From Mitsuokella sp. oral taxon 131 str. W9106 (GTDB taxonomy: Bacteria; Bacillota; Negativicutes; Selenomonadales; Selenomonadaceae), in contig NZ_KI273056.1 in the NCBI RefSeq assembly GCF_000469545.1, positions 60,749 through 124,748 on the forward strand: DNA of 64,000 nt, given 5' to 3'. Made by a program: the position numbers and the translations under genes. The notes under the pieces were generated by a model that saw only the letters and a program-made list of their open reading frames with translations, was not told the DNA's origin and made no database searches. Positions 34,192-42,699 of this stretch are shown in pieces (the first letter of the stretch is position 1; each line of letters starts with the position of its first letter).

Positions 34192-34899
34192 TCACCTCCC
34201 GGAGCGTTTGCCATAGGCAATGTAATCTTTATAGTCTTTGAACATCAAATGCTGGGGAAGCTCGTCCTCTTCCACTTTTGGCAGGCGCGACTGCGCATGA
34301 AGAAAGCGGTTGTCTGTCCGGTCATCATTGGTCATCGAAACCTCAAACAGGGCAATATCCCCAGTTCCCGGAATACCTTGCCATTGATGATATTGCTTTT
34401 GGTTTAATGTGACACTTTGTCCAGGTTTTAAGACGATACTGCCACCTGCATGGATGACAATTTTTTTGCCGTCTACTTTTACCTTAACCGGCGTATCCGA
34501 AAGTTGTTCATTTTCATCCGAATTATACAATACAATCCGCAGGTCGCCTCCCCCACGATTGATAATATCTTCCATCTTGTACCAATGAAAATGAAAGGGA
34601 AGAATCTGTCCATCCCGAACGAAGAGAAGTTTCTCGCAATATGGTTTCGGATACCTGTCTTTGTGCTTGTAGTTCCCATTCCGAAAAGTAAATGCGGTCA
34701 GCCCGGTATGCAAAAAATCATTCGTGTCGAAATCTGTAACATCCCACCCAAGCATGTTATCGACAATCTCTTCCTCATCTTCCTGAACCTTTCTCCAGTC
34801 TTCTGGCGTATAATAAGCGAACGGCGGCAACGGAATTTTAAAATCTTCCGTTGCCTGGATGGTATACTGAATGATTTGATTAATATCTGATCGTTTCAT
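34192..34899 (-). CDS. D-lyxose / D-mannose isomerase family protein
   Basis: 235 aa, cupin-fold isomerase of the D-lyxose ketol-isomerase family. Metal ligands are visible in FHFHWYKMEDI (two His and Glu) and in YHQWQGI. It interconverts D-lyxose and D-xylulose, and D-mannose and D-fructose, in characterised members. ATG 34899 is preferred: AGGAGG lies 6 bases before it, while ATG 34905 directly abuts the site. A hairpin (CCGAATTTTCGG, 34927-34938) and TATACT precede it, so an internal promoter is possible. Confidence 0.82.
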   Translation of the reverse strand: MKRSDINQIIQYTIQATEDFKIPLPPFAYYTPEDWRKVQEDEEEIVDNMLGWDVTDFDTNDFLHTGLTAFTFRNGNYKHKDRYPKPYCEKLLFVRDGQILPFHFHWYKMEDIINRGGGDLRIVLYNSDENEQLSDTPVKVKVDGKKIVIHAGGSIVLKPGQSVTLNQKQYHQWQGIPGTGDIALFEVSMTNDDRTDNRFLHAQSRLPKVEEDELPQHLMFKDYKDYIAYGKRSGR

Positions 34900-34985
34900 T
34901 TTCATCCTCCTATAGTATATAATATCCGAATTTTCGGAATCACGAATTCATCCAGCTGCTTGGCTTCTTTTTGTTCGCATCCCCT

Positions 34986-36065
34986 TCACAAAAACAGCAA
35001 AGGAATGCTTCTCGAATTCCGTATGTTTGAAAAAGAAAATACGGTCTCACTATCATATGGTCGGCCTAGTGCTATGATCACCCTTTCAGGGGATTCCGAA
35101 TGGATCCGATCTGGAAGAGCTTGCGTCTCCAAGGCAATGCCGGCATGAGGTATCAGTTTCCCCTCTTCCAGTAAAATCTTGCTCTGAACCTTATTGCAGG
35201 TATACACTACGACAGATTCCTCGCTCGTCTGAAAATCCACGCAAATACCAGATTTGCGAGACAGTAATTTCCCGATATGTTCCTTCCCAGCAAAACGAAA
35301 AGCATGATCATATCCACCATGAACCAATTTTTGCTGCAGATGCGCATCCATCCCGTATTCCCCTATGCGACGCAAGGTTCTGAAATCAAAAATCTTCTCA
35401 TCAGCACAGGAAATAAATTGACCGGTTGGTATCGTTTTCGCATCTACCGATTGAACACAGTCTGCCTGCAGACTTAGTTCATGGTCTAATATGGTCGGTG
35501 ATGCACCTATGCCATCCAGATTAAAGTACATATGACTTGTCATATTGCATAGTCCAATTTTATTGCTGTCCGCATGATAGTGTATACGAAACTCATCCGA
35601 TTCATTCAGGGAATAGGTTACACGTACGTTCAGATTGCCCGGCCAGCCATCGTGCTCCAAATCGACATGATCGAGAACCAGCCGATCCTCTCTGTCCTCC
35701 TCTATTGGGATGATGTGCCAAAAGCAATGATGGAATCCTCCATCCCCACCATGCAGGCTACAGGTTCCTTCATTTTTTTCAAAATGCAAAGACGGCCCAT
35801 TGGGAAGATGACAGCTCGCATTTGCTATGCGCCCTGCCACTCGACCTATCACAGTGCCCAAAAACATAGGATTTTCTTCATACAGGCTTATATCTTCATA
35901 GGCCAAGATTCTATTCCTTTTGTAATTGAACTTGTCCGGATAAATGATGCGACGTATGATTCCCCCATAATTCAAGACAGAAACTTCCATACCATGAGTA
36001 TTTTTCATGGTATACTCCCATAGCTCCAATCCACGAAAGGCACCCAACTTTTCATTTTCAATCAC
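34986..36065 (-). CDS. Aldose 1-epimerase (GalM family, GTG start)
   Basis: 359 aa; interconverts alpha and beta anomers of a free aldose. Motifs: NYGGIIRRI (N-terminal), HGGDGGFH, the catalytic His in TSHMYFNLDG (about residue 175), YDHAF, and the catalytic Glu in GIALETQALPD near the C-terminus. Start GTG 36065 has GGAAGGGG 7 bases upstream; the earlier in-frame ATGs have no site. Its presence implies that an unphosphorylated aldose is handled in this pathway. Confidence 0.87.
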   Translation of the reverse strand: MIENEKLGAFRGLELWEYTMKNTHGMEVSVLNYGGIIRRIIYPDKFNYKRNRILAYEDISLYEENPMFLGTVIGRVAGRIANASCHLPNGPSLHFEKNEGTCSLHGGDGGFHHCFWHIIPIEEDREDRLVLDHVDLEHDGWPGNLNVRVTYSLNESDEFRIHYHADSNKIGLCNMTSHMYFNLDGIGASPTILDHELSLQADCVQSVDAKTIPTGQFISCADEKIFDFRTLRRIGEYGMDAHLQQKLVHGGYDHAFRFAGKEHIGKLLSRKSGICVDFQTSEESVVVYTCNKVQSKILLEEGKLIPHAGIALETQALPDRIHSESPERVIIALGRPYDSETVFSFSNIRNSRSIPLLFL

Positions 36066-36143
36066 AAGAATTCCCCTTCCAAAACAGAAATGCGCCATTG
36101 AACCGCATCCAAGTTGACGCACTTCCATTTTGCCATGACTTCA

Positions 36144-37235
36144 TCATCCAGAAATCTTGATTTGTGACGAGTCGAGTTCTTTTTCCTTCTCCTCAACCGA
36201 AACGACTTCATCTTCTGCCTTATGCTTGAGGAACTGCAGACAAATCGCAAACGCTGCAGATCCAGCAAAAAGGCTTAACAGCCAAAGTCCGGGATTCGCA
36301 ATGCCAGGGAGCGCAAAGAAACCGCCTGCCGGTACGGTCGAAGCACATTGCCAGTACATAACGAGTGCCCCATCCACGGCTGCACCGACAGCCGTGCAAA
36401 TCGTGATACGAAGCAAATCATTTAGGATAATGGGGTAGGAGCCTTCCGTAATCTGGCAACACCCCATAAGGAATGCCGATTTCAGCGCATCCTTTTCTTG
36501 CGCAGAGAACAATGTACGCTTTGTCGCCTTGCTTAGGAAATAACCAATCGTCAAGCCAAATGGTGCAATCATGGAAGCAGAAATCAAAACGGAAATTGGA
36601 GTGCCAATCCCTTGCGTCATCAACTGCATGACGAAAACAAACGTCACCTTGTTAATCGGACCGCCATAGTCAACGGCAGACAGGATTCCCAGCACAAGCC
36701 CAAGAACGATGACCGATCCACCGGAGCTTTGCATGCTCGTCAGTAACGCGTATATCCCATCGGTCAGAACAAGAATCGGAACACCGACAACGTATTGCAT
36801 GAATACGCCGACAAGAATCGTAGTGAGCAATGGAAGAATCATTTGCGGAACAATTCCCTCCATAAACGATGGCACTCGGATTACTCTTTTCAAATAATTA
36901 ACGCACCAGCCGCCAAGGAACCCAGTCAGCAAGCCGCCCAAAAAGCCATAGCCGCTCGCCTTGCATAACAGTCCAAGCAAAAACCCCGGTGCAATGCCAG
37001 GACGGTCAGCAATGGAATAGGCGATGAAGGTAGAAATGAATACAGGCAACATCCCCAAGCCATTCCCGCCCAATGTAGTAAGCGCATCCGGAAGCGAGAA
37101 TCCCGCTTTGTAGTCCGTAATGGCATGTCCTCCGCAGACATTGCCGATTACCATCAGCATGCCAGCAGCACAAACAAATGGGATCATAAACGAAATTCCC
37201 GTCATCACATGCTTCCGTATTTGAAAATTTGCCAT
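36144..37235 (-). CDS. PTS fructose-family EIIC permease
   Basis: Inner-membrane sugar channel of a PTS, 363 aa, about ten membrane segments. The family motif IADRPGIAPGF (about residue 75), GGPINKVTF, and TEGSYPIILNDLLR are typical of fructose-type EIIC. The start has AAAAGGAG upstream. EIIB (5 bp upstream) and EIIA are encoded as separate genes in the same operon. A C-terminal charged tail extends beyond the usual end. The substrate is not fixed by the sequence. Confidence 0.9.
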   Translation of the reverse strand: MANFQIRKHVMTGISFMIPFVCAAGMLMVIGNVCGGHAITDYKAGFSLPDALTTLGGNGLGMLPVFISTFIAYSIADRPGIAPGFLLGLLCKASGYGFLGGLLTGFLGGWCVNYLKRVIRVPSFMEGIVPQMILPLLTTILVGVFMQYVVGVPILVLTDGIYALLTSMQSSGGSVIVLGLVLGILSAVDYGGPINKVTFVFVMQLMTQGIGTPISVLISASMIAPFGLTIGYFLSKATKRTLFSAQEKDALKSAFLMGCCQITEGSYPIILNDLLRITICTAVGAAVDGALVMYWQCASTVPAGGFFALPGIANPGLWLLSLFAGSAAFAICLQFLKHKAEDEVVSVEEKEKELDSSQIKISG

Positions 37236-37240
37236 TTATC

Positions 37241-37555
37241 TCACTCCTTTTGTGCAATCTCTTCCAACTTTTTGACCAAGGCTGTTGGTGAATGAATGGC
37301 CACCTCCGTCGGTATCTCAACAATTTTTTTCCCGTCGAACCGTTCCTTTCCTTTGATTTGAATATCCACAGCAAGAACAACAATATCCGCAGCTTCAATT
37401 TCCTCGGGTGTCAAGGCATCCTCCGTGCCAATCGTTCCCTGCGTCTCAATATGAATCTTATGGCCTGCTTGCTCTCCTGCCTGAATTAATTTTTTCTTCG
37501 CTATATAAGTATGTGCAATTCCTGCAACACACGCTGAGATCCCAACAATATTCAT
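37241..37555 (-). CDS. PTS fructose-family EIIB
   Basis: 104 aa, cytoplasmic phosphotransfer domain. The phosphorylated Cys lies in ISACVAGIAHTYIA (residue 9), which matches the fructose EIIB signature. Start ATG 37555 has GGAGGG upstream. It passes phosphate from the EIIA (38539-39006) to the sugar in EIIC. Confidence 0.9.
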   Translation of the reverse strand: MNIVGISACVAGIAHTYIAKKKLIQAGEQAGHKIHIETQGTIGTEDALTPEEIEAADIVVLAVDIQIKGKERFDGKKIVEIPTEVAIHSPTALVKKLEEIAQKE

Positions 37556-37631
37556 AGGTTTTCCCTCCCAATGGATTGTCCCAAAGATGCTTCTCATGCA
37601 ACAATGGCATGCAAAGCAGCATGGCGTTCAT

Positions 37632-38501
37632 TCACAGCGAGAAGCATTTCACTTGGTCCACATCATGAAACAATGCCATTTTTTCCTCCATCGTATCCCT
37701 GGCCATACGAATGCATGACGGATAAATTACATTGGGCTCACGCTCAAAGCCTTTATCGTTCAAATATTGCTCAACCCCCTTCATGAAACTGAACTTGATG
37801 TCACTGGAAATGTTAATCTTACAGATACCGCGCTTTACCGATTCAGCGATTTCCTCATCCTTATTGCTGGAGCCGCCATGAAGCACGAGGGGCGTGGAAA
37901 CGGCATGGCGGATATCCGTAAGCAAATCCAGCTTCAGCTTCGGGACAAAACCTTTCGGATAAATCCCATGCGCCGTGCCAATCGCGATTGCCAAAGCATC
38001 GACACCCGTTTCTTCAACAAAGCGTTTCGCATCTGCCGGATTGGTATATGTAACTTTTGTCACGCCGCCTTCAATCGAATCACCCGTCTGCCCGATTGTT
38101 CCCAGTTCACCTTCAACGGTAACACCAAGCGGATGGGCTGCAGCAACAACCTTTTTCGTAAGAGCAATATTTTCTTCAAATGGCAAGAGCGAACCATCGA
38201 TCATGACCGATGTAAAGCCTAATTGAATCGCATGCAGGCACTGTTCATAAGTGCCGCCATGATCCAAATGGATGGCCACAGGAACCTTGGTATGATTGGC
38301 TTCGTAAATAACACTGCTTACAAAACTATCCCGAAGGAACTTCAATTCATCCGGATGAACCGCCATAATGACCGGCGCCCTTTTTTCCTCGGCGCTTTCC
38401 ATCATTCCGGACAAAAGCTGACCCGTTCCTGCATTAAAGGCCGGCACCGCGAAATGATTTTTCTGAGCAACCTCAAGCAGTTCTTTCATTGTTACCAACA
38501 T
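37632..38501 (-). CDS. Class II fructose/tagatose-bisphosphate aldolase family protein
   Basis: 289 aa zinc aldolase. Zn ligands and catalytic residues: HLDHGGTYEQC (about residue 80), EGELGTIGQTGD (about 130), IGTAHGIYP (about 180) and LHGGSS (about 208). ATG 38501 has AAGGAGGG 7 bases upstream. It resembles KbaY/GatY/FbaA-like enzymes that split a ketose 1,6-bisphosphate or related sugar phosphate into DHAP and an aldehyde. Being in the PTS operon, it probably acts on the imported phosphorylated sugar. Confidence 0.9.
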   Translation of the reverse strand: MLVTMKELLEVAQKNHFAVPAFNAGTGQLLSGMMESAEEKRAPVIMAVHPDELKFLRDSFVSSVIYEANHTKVPVAIHLDHGGTYEQCLHAIQLGFTSVMIDGSLLPFEENIALTKKVVAAAHPLGVTVEGELGTIGQTGDSIEGGVTKVTYTNPADAKRFVEETGVDALAIAIGTAHGIYPKGFVPKLKLDLLTDIRHAVSTPLVLHGGSSNKDEEIAESVKRGICKINISSDIKFSFMKGVEQYLNDKGFEREPNVIYPSCIRMARDTMEEKMALFHDVDQVKCFSL

Positions 38502-38538
38502 AACAAAACCCTCCTTAAAATAAGCCACAAATGATATA

Positions 38539-39006
38539 TCAATTCATCTCTTGTGATAAAAGATGAATGATTTCCTTTTTGTCATCCGTCTCCAGCAATC
38601 GCTTCAACGTATCATCGTCAGCCAAGGCCATGGCTACCTCTGACAAAAGCTTTAGGTGCACATTTGTCGTATCCGCATTACGTACAGCAAAAAGGATAAC
38701 GACCCGCACCGGTTCTCGGTCTAGACTTTCCCATGGAATCCCATCCTTGACACGCCCAACAGCGATTGACGTCGCTTTGACCGCATCGGATTTCCCATGC
38801 GGGATGGCTATATGGTTCCCAATTCCCGTCACTCCTTCTTTCTCCCGTTCAAAAACATCTTTGATGAAATCTTCTCTGTCCGTTACATTTCCCACCTCGT
38901 ACAATCGATCAACCAATCCTTCAATTGCCTCGCGTTTGTTGCGCGCGACCAAATCTAAATCAATCAGTCTCTCATTCAATATTCCATCAATTTTTCTTGA
39001 TGCCAT
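38539..39006 (-). CDS. PTS fructose/nitrogen-family EIIA
   Basis: 155 aa from ATG 39006 (MASRKIDG), with GGAAGG about ten bases upstream; ATG 39036 is an alternative. The phosphorylated His lies in HIAIPHGKSDAV. It accepts phosphate from HPr and passes it to the EIIB in the same operon. It lies between the regulator and aldolase genes. Confidence 0.88.
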   Translation of the reverse strand: MASRKIDGILNERLIDLDLVARNKREAIEGLVDRLYEVGNVTDREDFIKDVFEREKEGVTGIGNHIAIPHGKSDAVKATSIAVGRVKDGIPWESLDREPVRVVILFAVRNADTTNVHLKLLSEVAMALADDDTLKRLLETDDKKEIIHLLSQEMN

Positions 39007-39064
39007 CTTCTTCACGCCTTCCATCATGCTCAACATCCCATGCTATTTTCATATCGCATGCCCG

Positions 39065-41005
39065 TTATTGTGCGATTCGTTCCAGCAGCAACTCAAAGCT
39101 CGGATTGTCAATCAGCTCGCGAACACCAAGTCCTTGAACAAAATAGTCGTAAATCCGATTGAAAATATCTTCCCACATACGCGCATTGCTCTTTGGTATA
39201 CTCAGGCAAAACACGACCTGCACTCTCTCATACGACCACAAAACCGGCTCATTCAAGACCGCAACAGCAATCGCTGGCTTCGACGCACCACTCTCAAGCG
39301 CATGCGGCATGGCAATCAACGATCCAATTTCAGTCGAGGACATCTGTTCTCGTTCATAAATGGACTTTTTTATCGTCTCATCAATGTACCCATGCTCCAG
39401 CATGTGCAATGTAATTTTCCCCAAAACCTCTTCTTTCGATTTCGCCTGCATATTCGGGAAGAAAAGCTCCCTGTGAAAAAATGCCTCTCTTTGACCATTC
39501 GGAAGGAACGCCTTCTGCATTCCCAGTATGGCCTTTTCCAGCATGCGCATATCCGAGTCGCCAATGACAGGATGCACATAGATGATCCGGGCTTGCTTCT
39601 TTTTTGCTTCCATTTCTGGAAGCGGCACCGTAGAAATAATCAAATCCATGCTCTCTGCCTCGTTTTCGGTCAGTTCATATCGGTGACACATCTTTGTGAT
39701 TTCTATATATCCACCAAAGTGCCGAACAATCGTTTCCTTCATGAGAAGCGACATCGTCACGCTCGTGTCACAAATCAAAACACAGGATTTTTTTTGCAGC
39801 CTCATGCGCTCCATTGCTGCGCCGAAATGGATTGCCAAAAACCCAATCTCATTTTCATTCGTTTTGATGCTTTCCTTCGATTCCACAATCCTAGACGCAA
39901 TGACCGCGAACTCGAATGCAAGCGGGAAATCCTTTTTAATCACTTGCAAGATCTCATTTCGGACGCCAATGTTAAAACGCAGCCTATGCAGCGCTGCTTC
40001 CAAATGGATTTGCAGCCCTGTAAAAAGCGTCTCATCTTGCTGAAAATCCACATGATATTCGACACTTATCTTTTGCAATATAGCTGCCACCAAGCATCTC
40101 GTCTCTTGGTCCAGCGAGGCATCCTGCGCAAAAATCCGCTCACTTGCCACCAAGTGCTGCGCAATGTAGAAAATCTCATTTCCGATATCAATATGAAGCT
40201 GTCGTCTCAGTTTGGATACAATGTCCTTCGCAACAAGGAAGCTTTTTGTGGAGTGCAGGAAGGAAATCTCCTCAGCAGAATATTCCACCGTTGCCTTTAC
40301 CTCAATCCGGCGCAAAACGATGAGGATATGAATGACAATCCCATGAAATGCTATATCGGACAATGGAAAGCTATAGTGCATCACGCTGCCTAGGACAATC
40401 TTCTTTACGCACTCAATCTCGCGCCTAGAAAACACGCTGTCATAAAACGCATTGTGCCTTCCGCTGATTTCCATATTGGCAAAAAGCATATCCGCAATCG
40501 CTTTTCTGATTTTTTCCTCCCCGCCCTCAATTCGGATCTTCCCTTCTCGATCGGCCTTTAATCGAAGCCTGTACCCTCCTAGGGCTGCTTCCATCTCCTT
40601 CCAGTAATTTTTCAGCGTAGTAAGACCGATAAACAGCTCTTCTGCCAAATCCCATTGGCTCAGCTTTTTCTGATGAAGCGCCGAGAGAAGTATCTTCGTA
40701 AGAATGTATTTCATGCGTTCTTTTTGCGATGTGCGCCCTTTCCGCCTGGCCAAGCCGCGCAACCGTTGCACAAACGCCTGCCAAACCTCCATGTTCACCA
40801 CTTTCAGCATATAGCCTACCCGCGGCTTGACAATCAGGACGGCGCCATTTGCCTGAATCCATTTACGTACTTCCTGCATATCATTTCGCACGGTATGCGG
40901 GCTGCTTTCCACATAGGTGGAAAGCAACTTGCTCGTCAACGCCCCCCGCGCTTCAGCAAGAGCAAGAAGCAGTTTGACTTCCCTTCCCTTCAGCCGATCT
41001 TCCAT
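39065..41005 (-). CDS. PRD-containing BglG/MtlR-type transcriptional regulator
   Basis: 646 aa. Order: N-terminal HTH (about 5-65; YVESSPHTVRNDMQEVRKWI), a second Mga-like HTH (about 95-150), two PRD domains (about 185-290 and 300-400), a EIIB-like domain (about 410-490; CVLICDTSVTMSLLM) and a EIIA-like domain (about 500-646; His in GSLIAMPHALESG). Such regulators are DNA-binding activators controlled by PTS phosphorylation. First gene of the sugar operon, so it likely activates its own operon. The start has GGAGGG upstream. Confidence 0.9.
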   Translation of the reverse strand: MEDRLKGREVKLLLALAEARGALTSKLLSTYVESSPHTVRNDMQEVRKWIQANGAVLIVKPRVGYMLKVVNMEVWQAFVQRLRGLARRKGRTSQKERMKYILTKILLSALHQKKLSQWDLAEELFIGLTTLKNYWKEMEAALGGYRLRLKADREGKIRIEGGEEKIRKAIADMLFANMEISGRHNAFYDSVFSRREIECVKKIVLGSVMHYSFPLSDIAFHGIVIHILIVLRRIEVKATVEYSAEEISFLHSTKSFLVAKDIVSKLRRQLHIDIGNEIFYIAQHLVASERIFAQDASLDQETRCLVAAILQKISVEYHVDFQQDETLFTGLQIHLEAALHRLRFNIGVRNEILQVIKKDFPLAFEFAVIASRIVESKESIKTNENEIGFLAIHFGAAMERMRLQKKSCVLICDTSVTMSLLMKETIVRHFGGYIEITKMCHRYELTENEAESMDLIISTVPLPEMEAKKKQARIIYVHPVIGDSDMRMLEKAILGMQKAFLPNGQREAFFHRELFFPNMQAKSKEEVLGKITLHMLEHGYIDETIKKSIYEREQMSSTEIGSLIAMPHALESGASKPAIAVAVLNEPVLWSYERVQVVFCLSIPKSNARMWEDIFNRIYDYFVQGLGVRELIDNPSFELLLERIAQ

Positions 41006-41305
41006 CGTCGTACCTCCCTCCCGCTTTCATCTTAATCCTTATTATAGTTGCGGCTTTTCTCCTTTCATAGACTAATAATTGGAACATTTTGTCTGCATTG
41101 CGCCAAACATCGGACAAGAAAACACTTCCTGATTCCTGCGAACGCAGCTAGAGACTCTCTCTGCCATTTGACCGGCAACCTTCCAATGTAAAATGATCAT
41201 GCGGAGCACAAGGATCCCACATTTCCGTTATCCCTTTCAAAAGAATAATTAGAGTAAATGATAATTAAGTGCGCTAAAAATAGAGAAAATATCTTGCCAA
41301 AACTC
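41006..41305. other. Intergenic region between the PRD regulator and the RNA gene
   Basis: 300 bp without a gene. A minus-strand TATAAT (41046-41041) could be the -10 of the regulator gene, though no good -35 is seen. The rest is AT-rich and I recognise nothing else in it. Confidence 0.5.
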
Positions 41306-41334
41306 TTGCAATCCTCTGACAACTATGCTATACT
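41306..41334 (+). promoter_or_regulatory. Promoter of the large non-coding RNA
   Basis: TTGCAA (41306-41311), 17-bp spacer, TATACT (41329-41334) with an extended TGC. The start of transcription is expected near 41341. Confidence 0.7.
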
Positions 41335-41340
41335 ATGGGT

Positions 41341-41931
41341 AACAAGAGGAGATAGGATGCAAAGCGCGATCAAGCAGTCCGAAAGGATGAAAGCAGTGCC
41401 GTGCTCCTGCCGAAACAGGCTCTCCTCGAAGCAATGGATTCTGCCGAAAGGATGTGAGGCAATATCGAAGCTAAGATTTGGCGGAGCTTCTCCACCACCT
41501 GACAAGGCGCAGCATTGAAGTGCATTCCTCCTCACGGCAGGGATGCGGCAGCATGATGACTAGGAGTCGCCAGCCGGCCGCATGAGCCAAGGGAGCAATA
41601 GCGCCAAGGATCGGGAAAGGATGGGAAGGACGCCCCCGTGGGTATCTCCCACATCATCTGGGAAGCCATCGATATGTGTAGCTGGTATGGGTATCCCCCT
41701 TCGGATTTCCACTATCGCCTATCGTTATCGGTAACGGACGGGATGAACTGCACGTGCAAATGTGATTTTGGTATCACGGTTGCCTTAGCTAGGCATTCGA
41801 TATGCAGCTTTCCTGCTCGAGAGGGAATCGTTGCAGACAACTAAATAGAGAAGAAGGTAATTTGTTATCTATGAGGACCCCCAAAGGAAAACGGCTCTTA
41901 TGACGTCTGTGAGCGTCTGAGAGCCGTTTTT
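41341..41931 (+). ncRNA. Candidate large structured non-coding RNA (about 590 nt)
   Basis: A transcription unit with an extended -10 promoter at one end and a strong terminator at the other, but no credible protein. Open frames inside lack ribosome sites and read as unnatural sequence. Purine-rich segments contain GNRA-type tips: CCGAAAGG occurs twice (41380, 41443), and GCCGAAACAGGC once. Local hairpins include CGTTA-TCGG-TAACG, GTGAT-ATCAC, GCCT-AGGC, TCCCA-TGGGA and the palindrome TGCACGTGCA. The motifs of RNase P RNA and tmRNA are absent. Size and style recall the ornate large RNAs (ROOL, GOLLD, OLE), but I cannot match it to one; no phage genes or OLE-associated protein are near. Confidence 0.65.
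41888..41931. terminator. Bidirectional terminator of the RNA gene and the radical SAM operon
   Basis: AAAACGGCTCT (41888-41898) pairs perfectly with AGAGCCGTTTT (41920-41930), with an inner GACG/CGTC stem. T-runs follow on both strands. Confidence 0.85.
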
Positions 41932-41971
41932 CACTTCATTTATATTTTATTTCGTTTATGTGTCACTTCGT

Positions 41972-42631
41972 TTACGAATCCTCGTAGGCGCGCACGCGGA
42001 GCGTCAGCCCGCGATCCGCGCAGATCTTGCGGCATTTCTCGATTTCATCCGGTCCCTCGACCTTGTCAACGATCGTGAGCACGACGTTCGGCACGTAGGG
42101 CTTGCAGTGCTGCGCAAAGGCGAGCATCGCCTCGTACGACTTCTCGCCGAACTTCGCGCGCGTGAGCGCGAGGTAGCGCGCGGCATTCGAAGCGTTCAGG
42201 CTGATCGAGACAGTATCCAGGATGCCCGCAAACTCCGATGCGAACACCCTGCCGTGCTCGAGCTCGCCAAGCCCGTTCGTATTGACGCGCGTGGGGATAT
42301 CGGGATGCATTCCCTTGACGTAGCGCAGGAGCGCGATCAGGGCTTCAAGTCGCTCCGTCGGCTCGCCGAAGCCGCAGAAGACGACTTCCTTCACGTATTC
42401 CCACGGCACGCCGTCGAGCTCCGCCTCGACCTCTTCGACCGTCGGCTCCCGCTTCAGCCAGAGCGATGACTGCTCCGCCATCTTCTTCATTTGGCGCAGG
42501 CAGAAGGTACAGGCACAGTTGCAGCGATTCGTGAGGTTGACGTAGAGCCCGCGCCTGCCCTCCGGCTGTTCCTTCAGCGACTCTTCCATCGGCAGGTAGC
42601 GCCCGCCCTTATGCGTGGCATAGACGATCAT
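41972..42631 (-). CDS. Radical SAM protein, TatD-associated family
   Basis: 219 aa. [4Fe-4S]-SAM motif CNCACTFC near residue 37, and GFGEPTERLEAL (about 88) as the SAM-binding GGE-like strand. Overall it resembles the short radical SAM family usually encoded beside a TatD nuclease (ISLNASNAARY, TRVNTNGLGEL). It is short and lacks a C-terminal extension. Start ATG 42631 has AAGGAG upstream. No tatD is adjacent here. It is the last gene after queF and pdxK. The reaction is unknown. Confidence 0.78.
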   Translation of the reverse strand: MIVYATHKGGRYLPMEESLKEQPEGRRGLYVNLTNRCNCACTFCLRQMKKMAEQSSLWLKREPTVEEVEAELDGVPWEYVKEVVFCGFGEPTERLEALIALLRYVKGMHPDIPTRVNTNGLGELEHGRVFASEFAGILDTVSISLNASNAARYLALTRAKFGEKSYEAMLAFAQHCKPYVPNVVLTIVDKVEGPDEIEKCRKICADRGLTLRVRAYEDS

Positions 42632-42699
42632 GTCTTTCGTTCTCCTTCAAAAAACGCGTGCAGCATGCTCTCGCATGGTGCACGCATACACCAAACGCT

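Noticed and set aside
41638..41844. 68-aa open frame inside the RNA gene
   Set aside because: No ribosome site, unnatural Cys/Trp/His-rich composition, and it lies inside predicted hairpins.
41341..41931. RNase P RNA or tmRNA
   Set aside because: No GAGGAAAGTCC-type core or ACAGAA motif of RNase P, and no tRNA-like ends with CCA of tmRNA. Group II intron domain V was also not seen.
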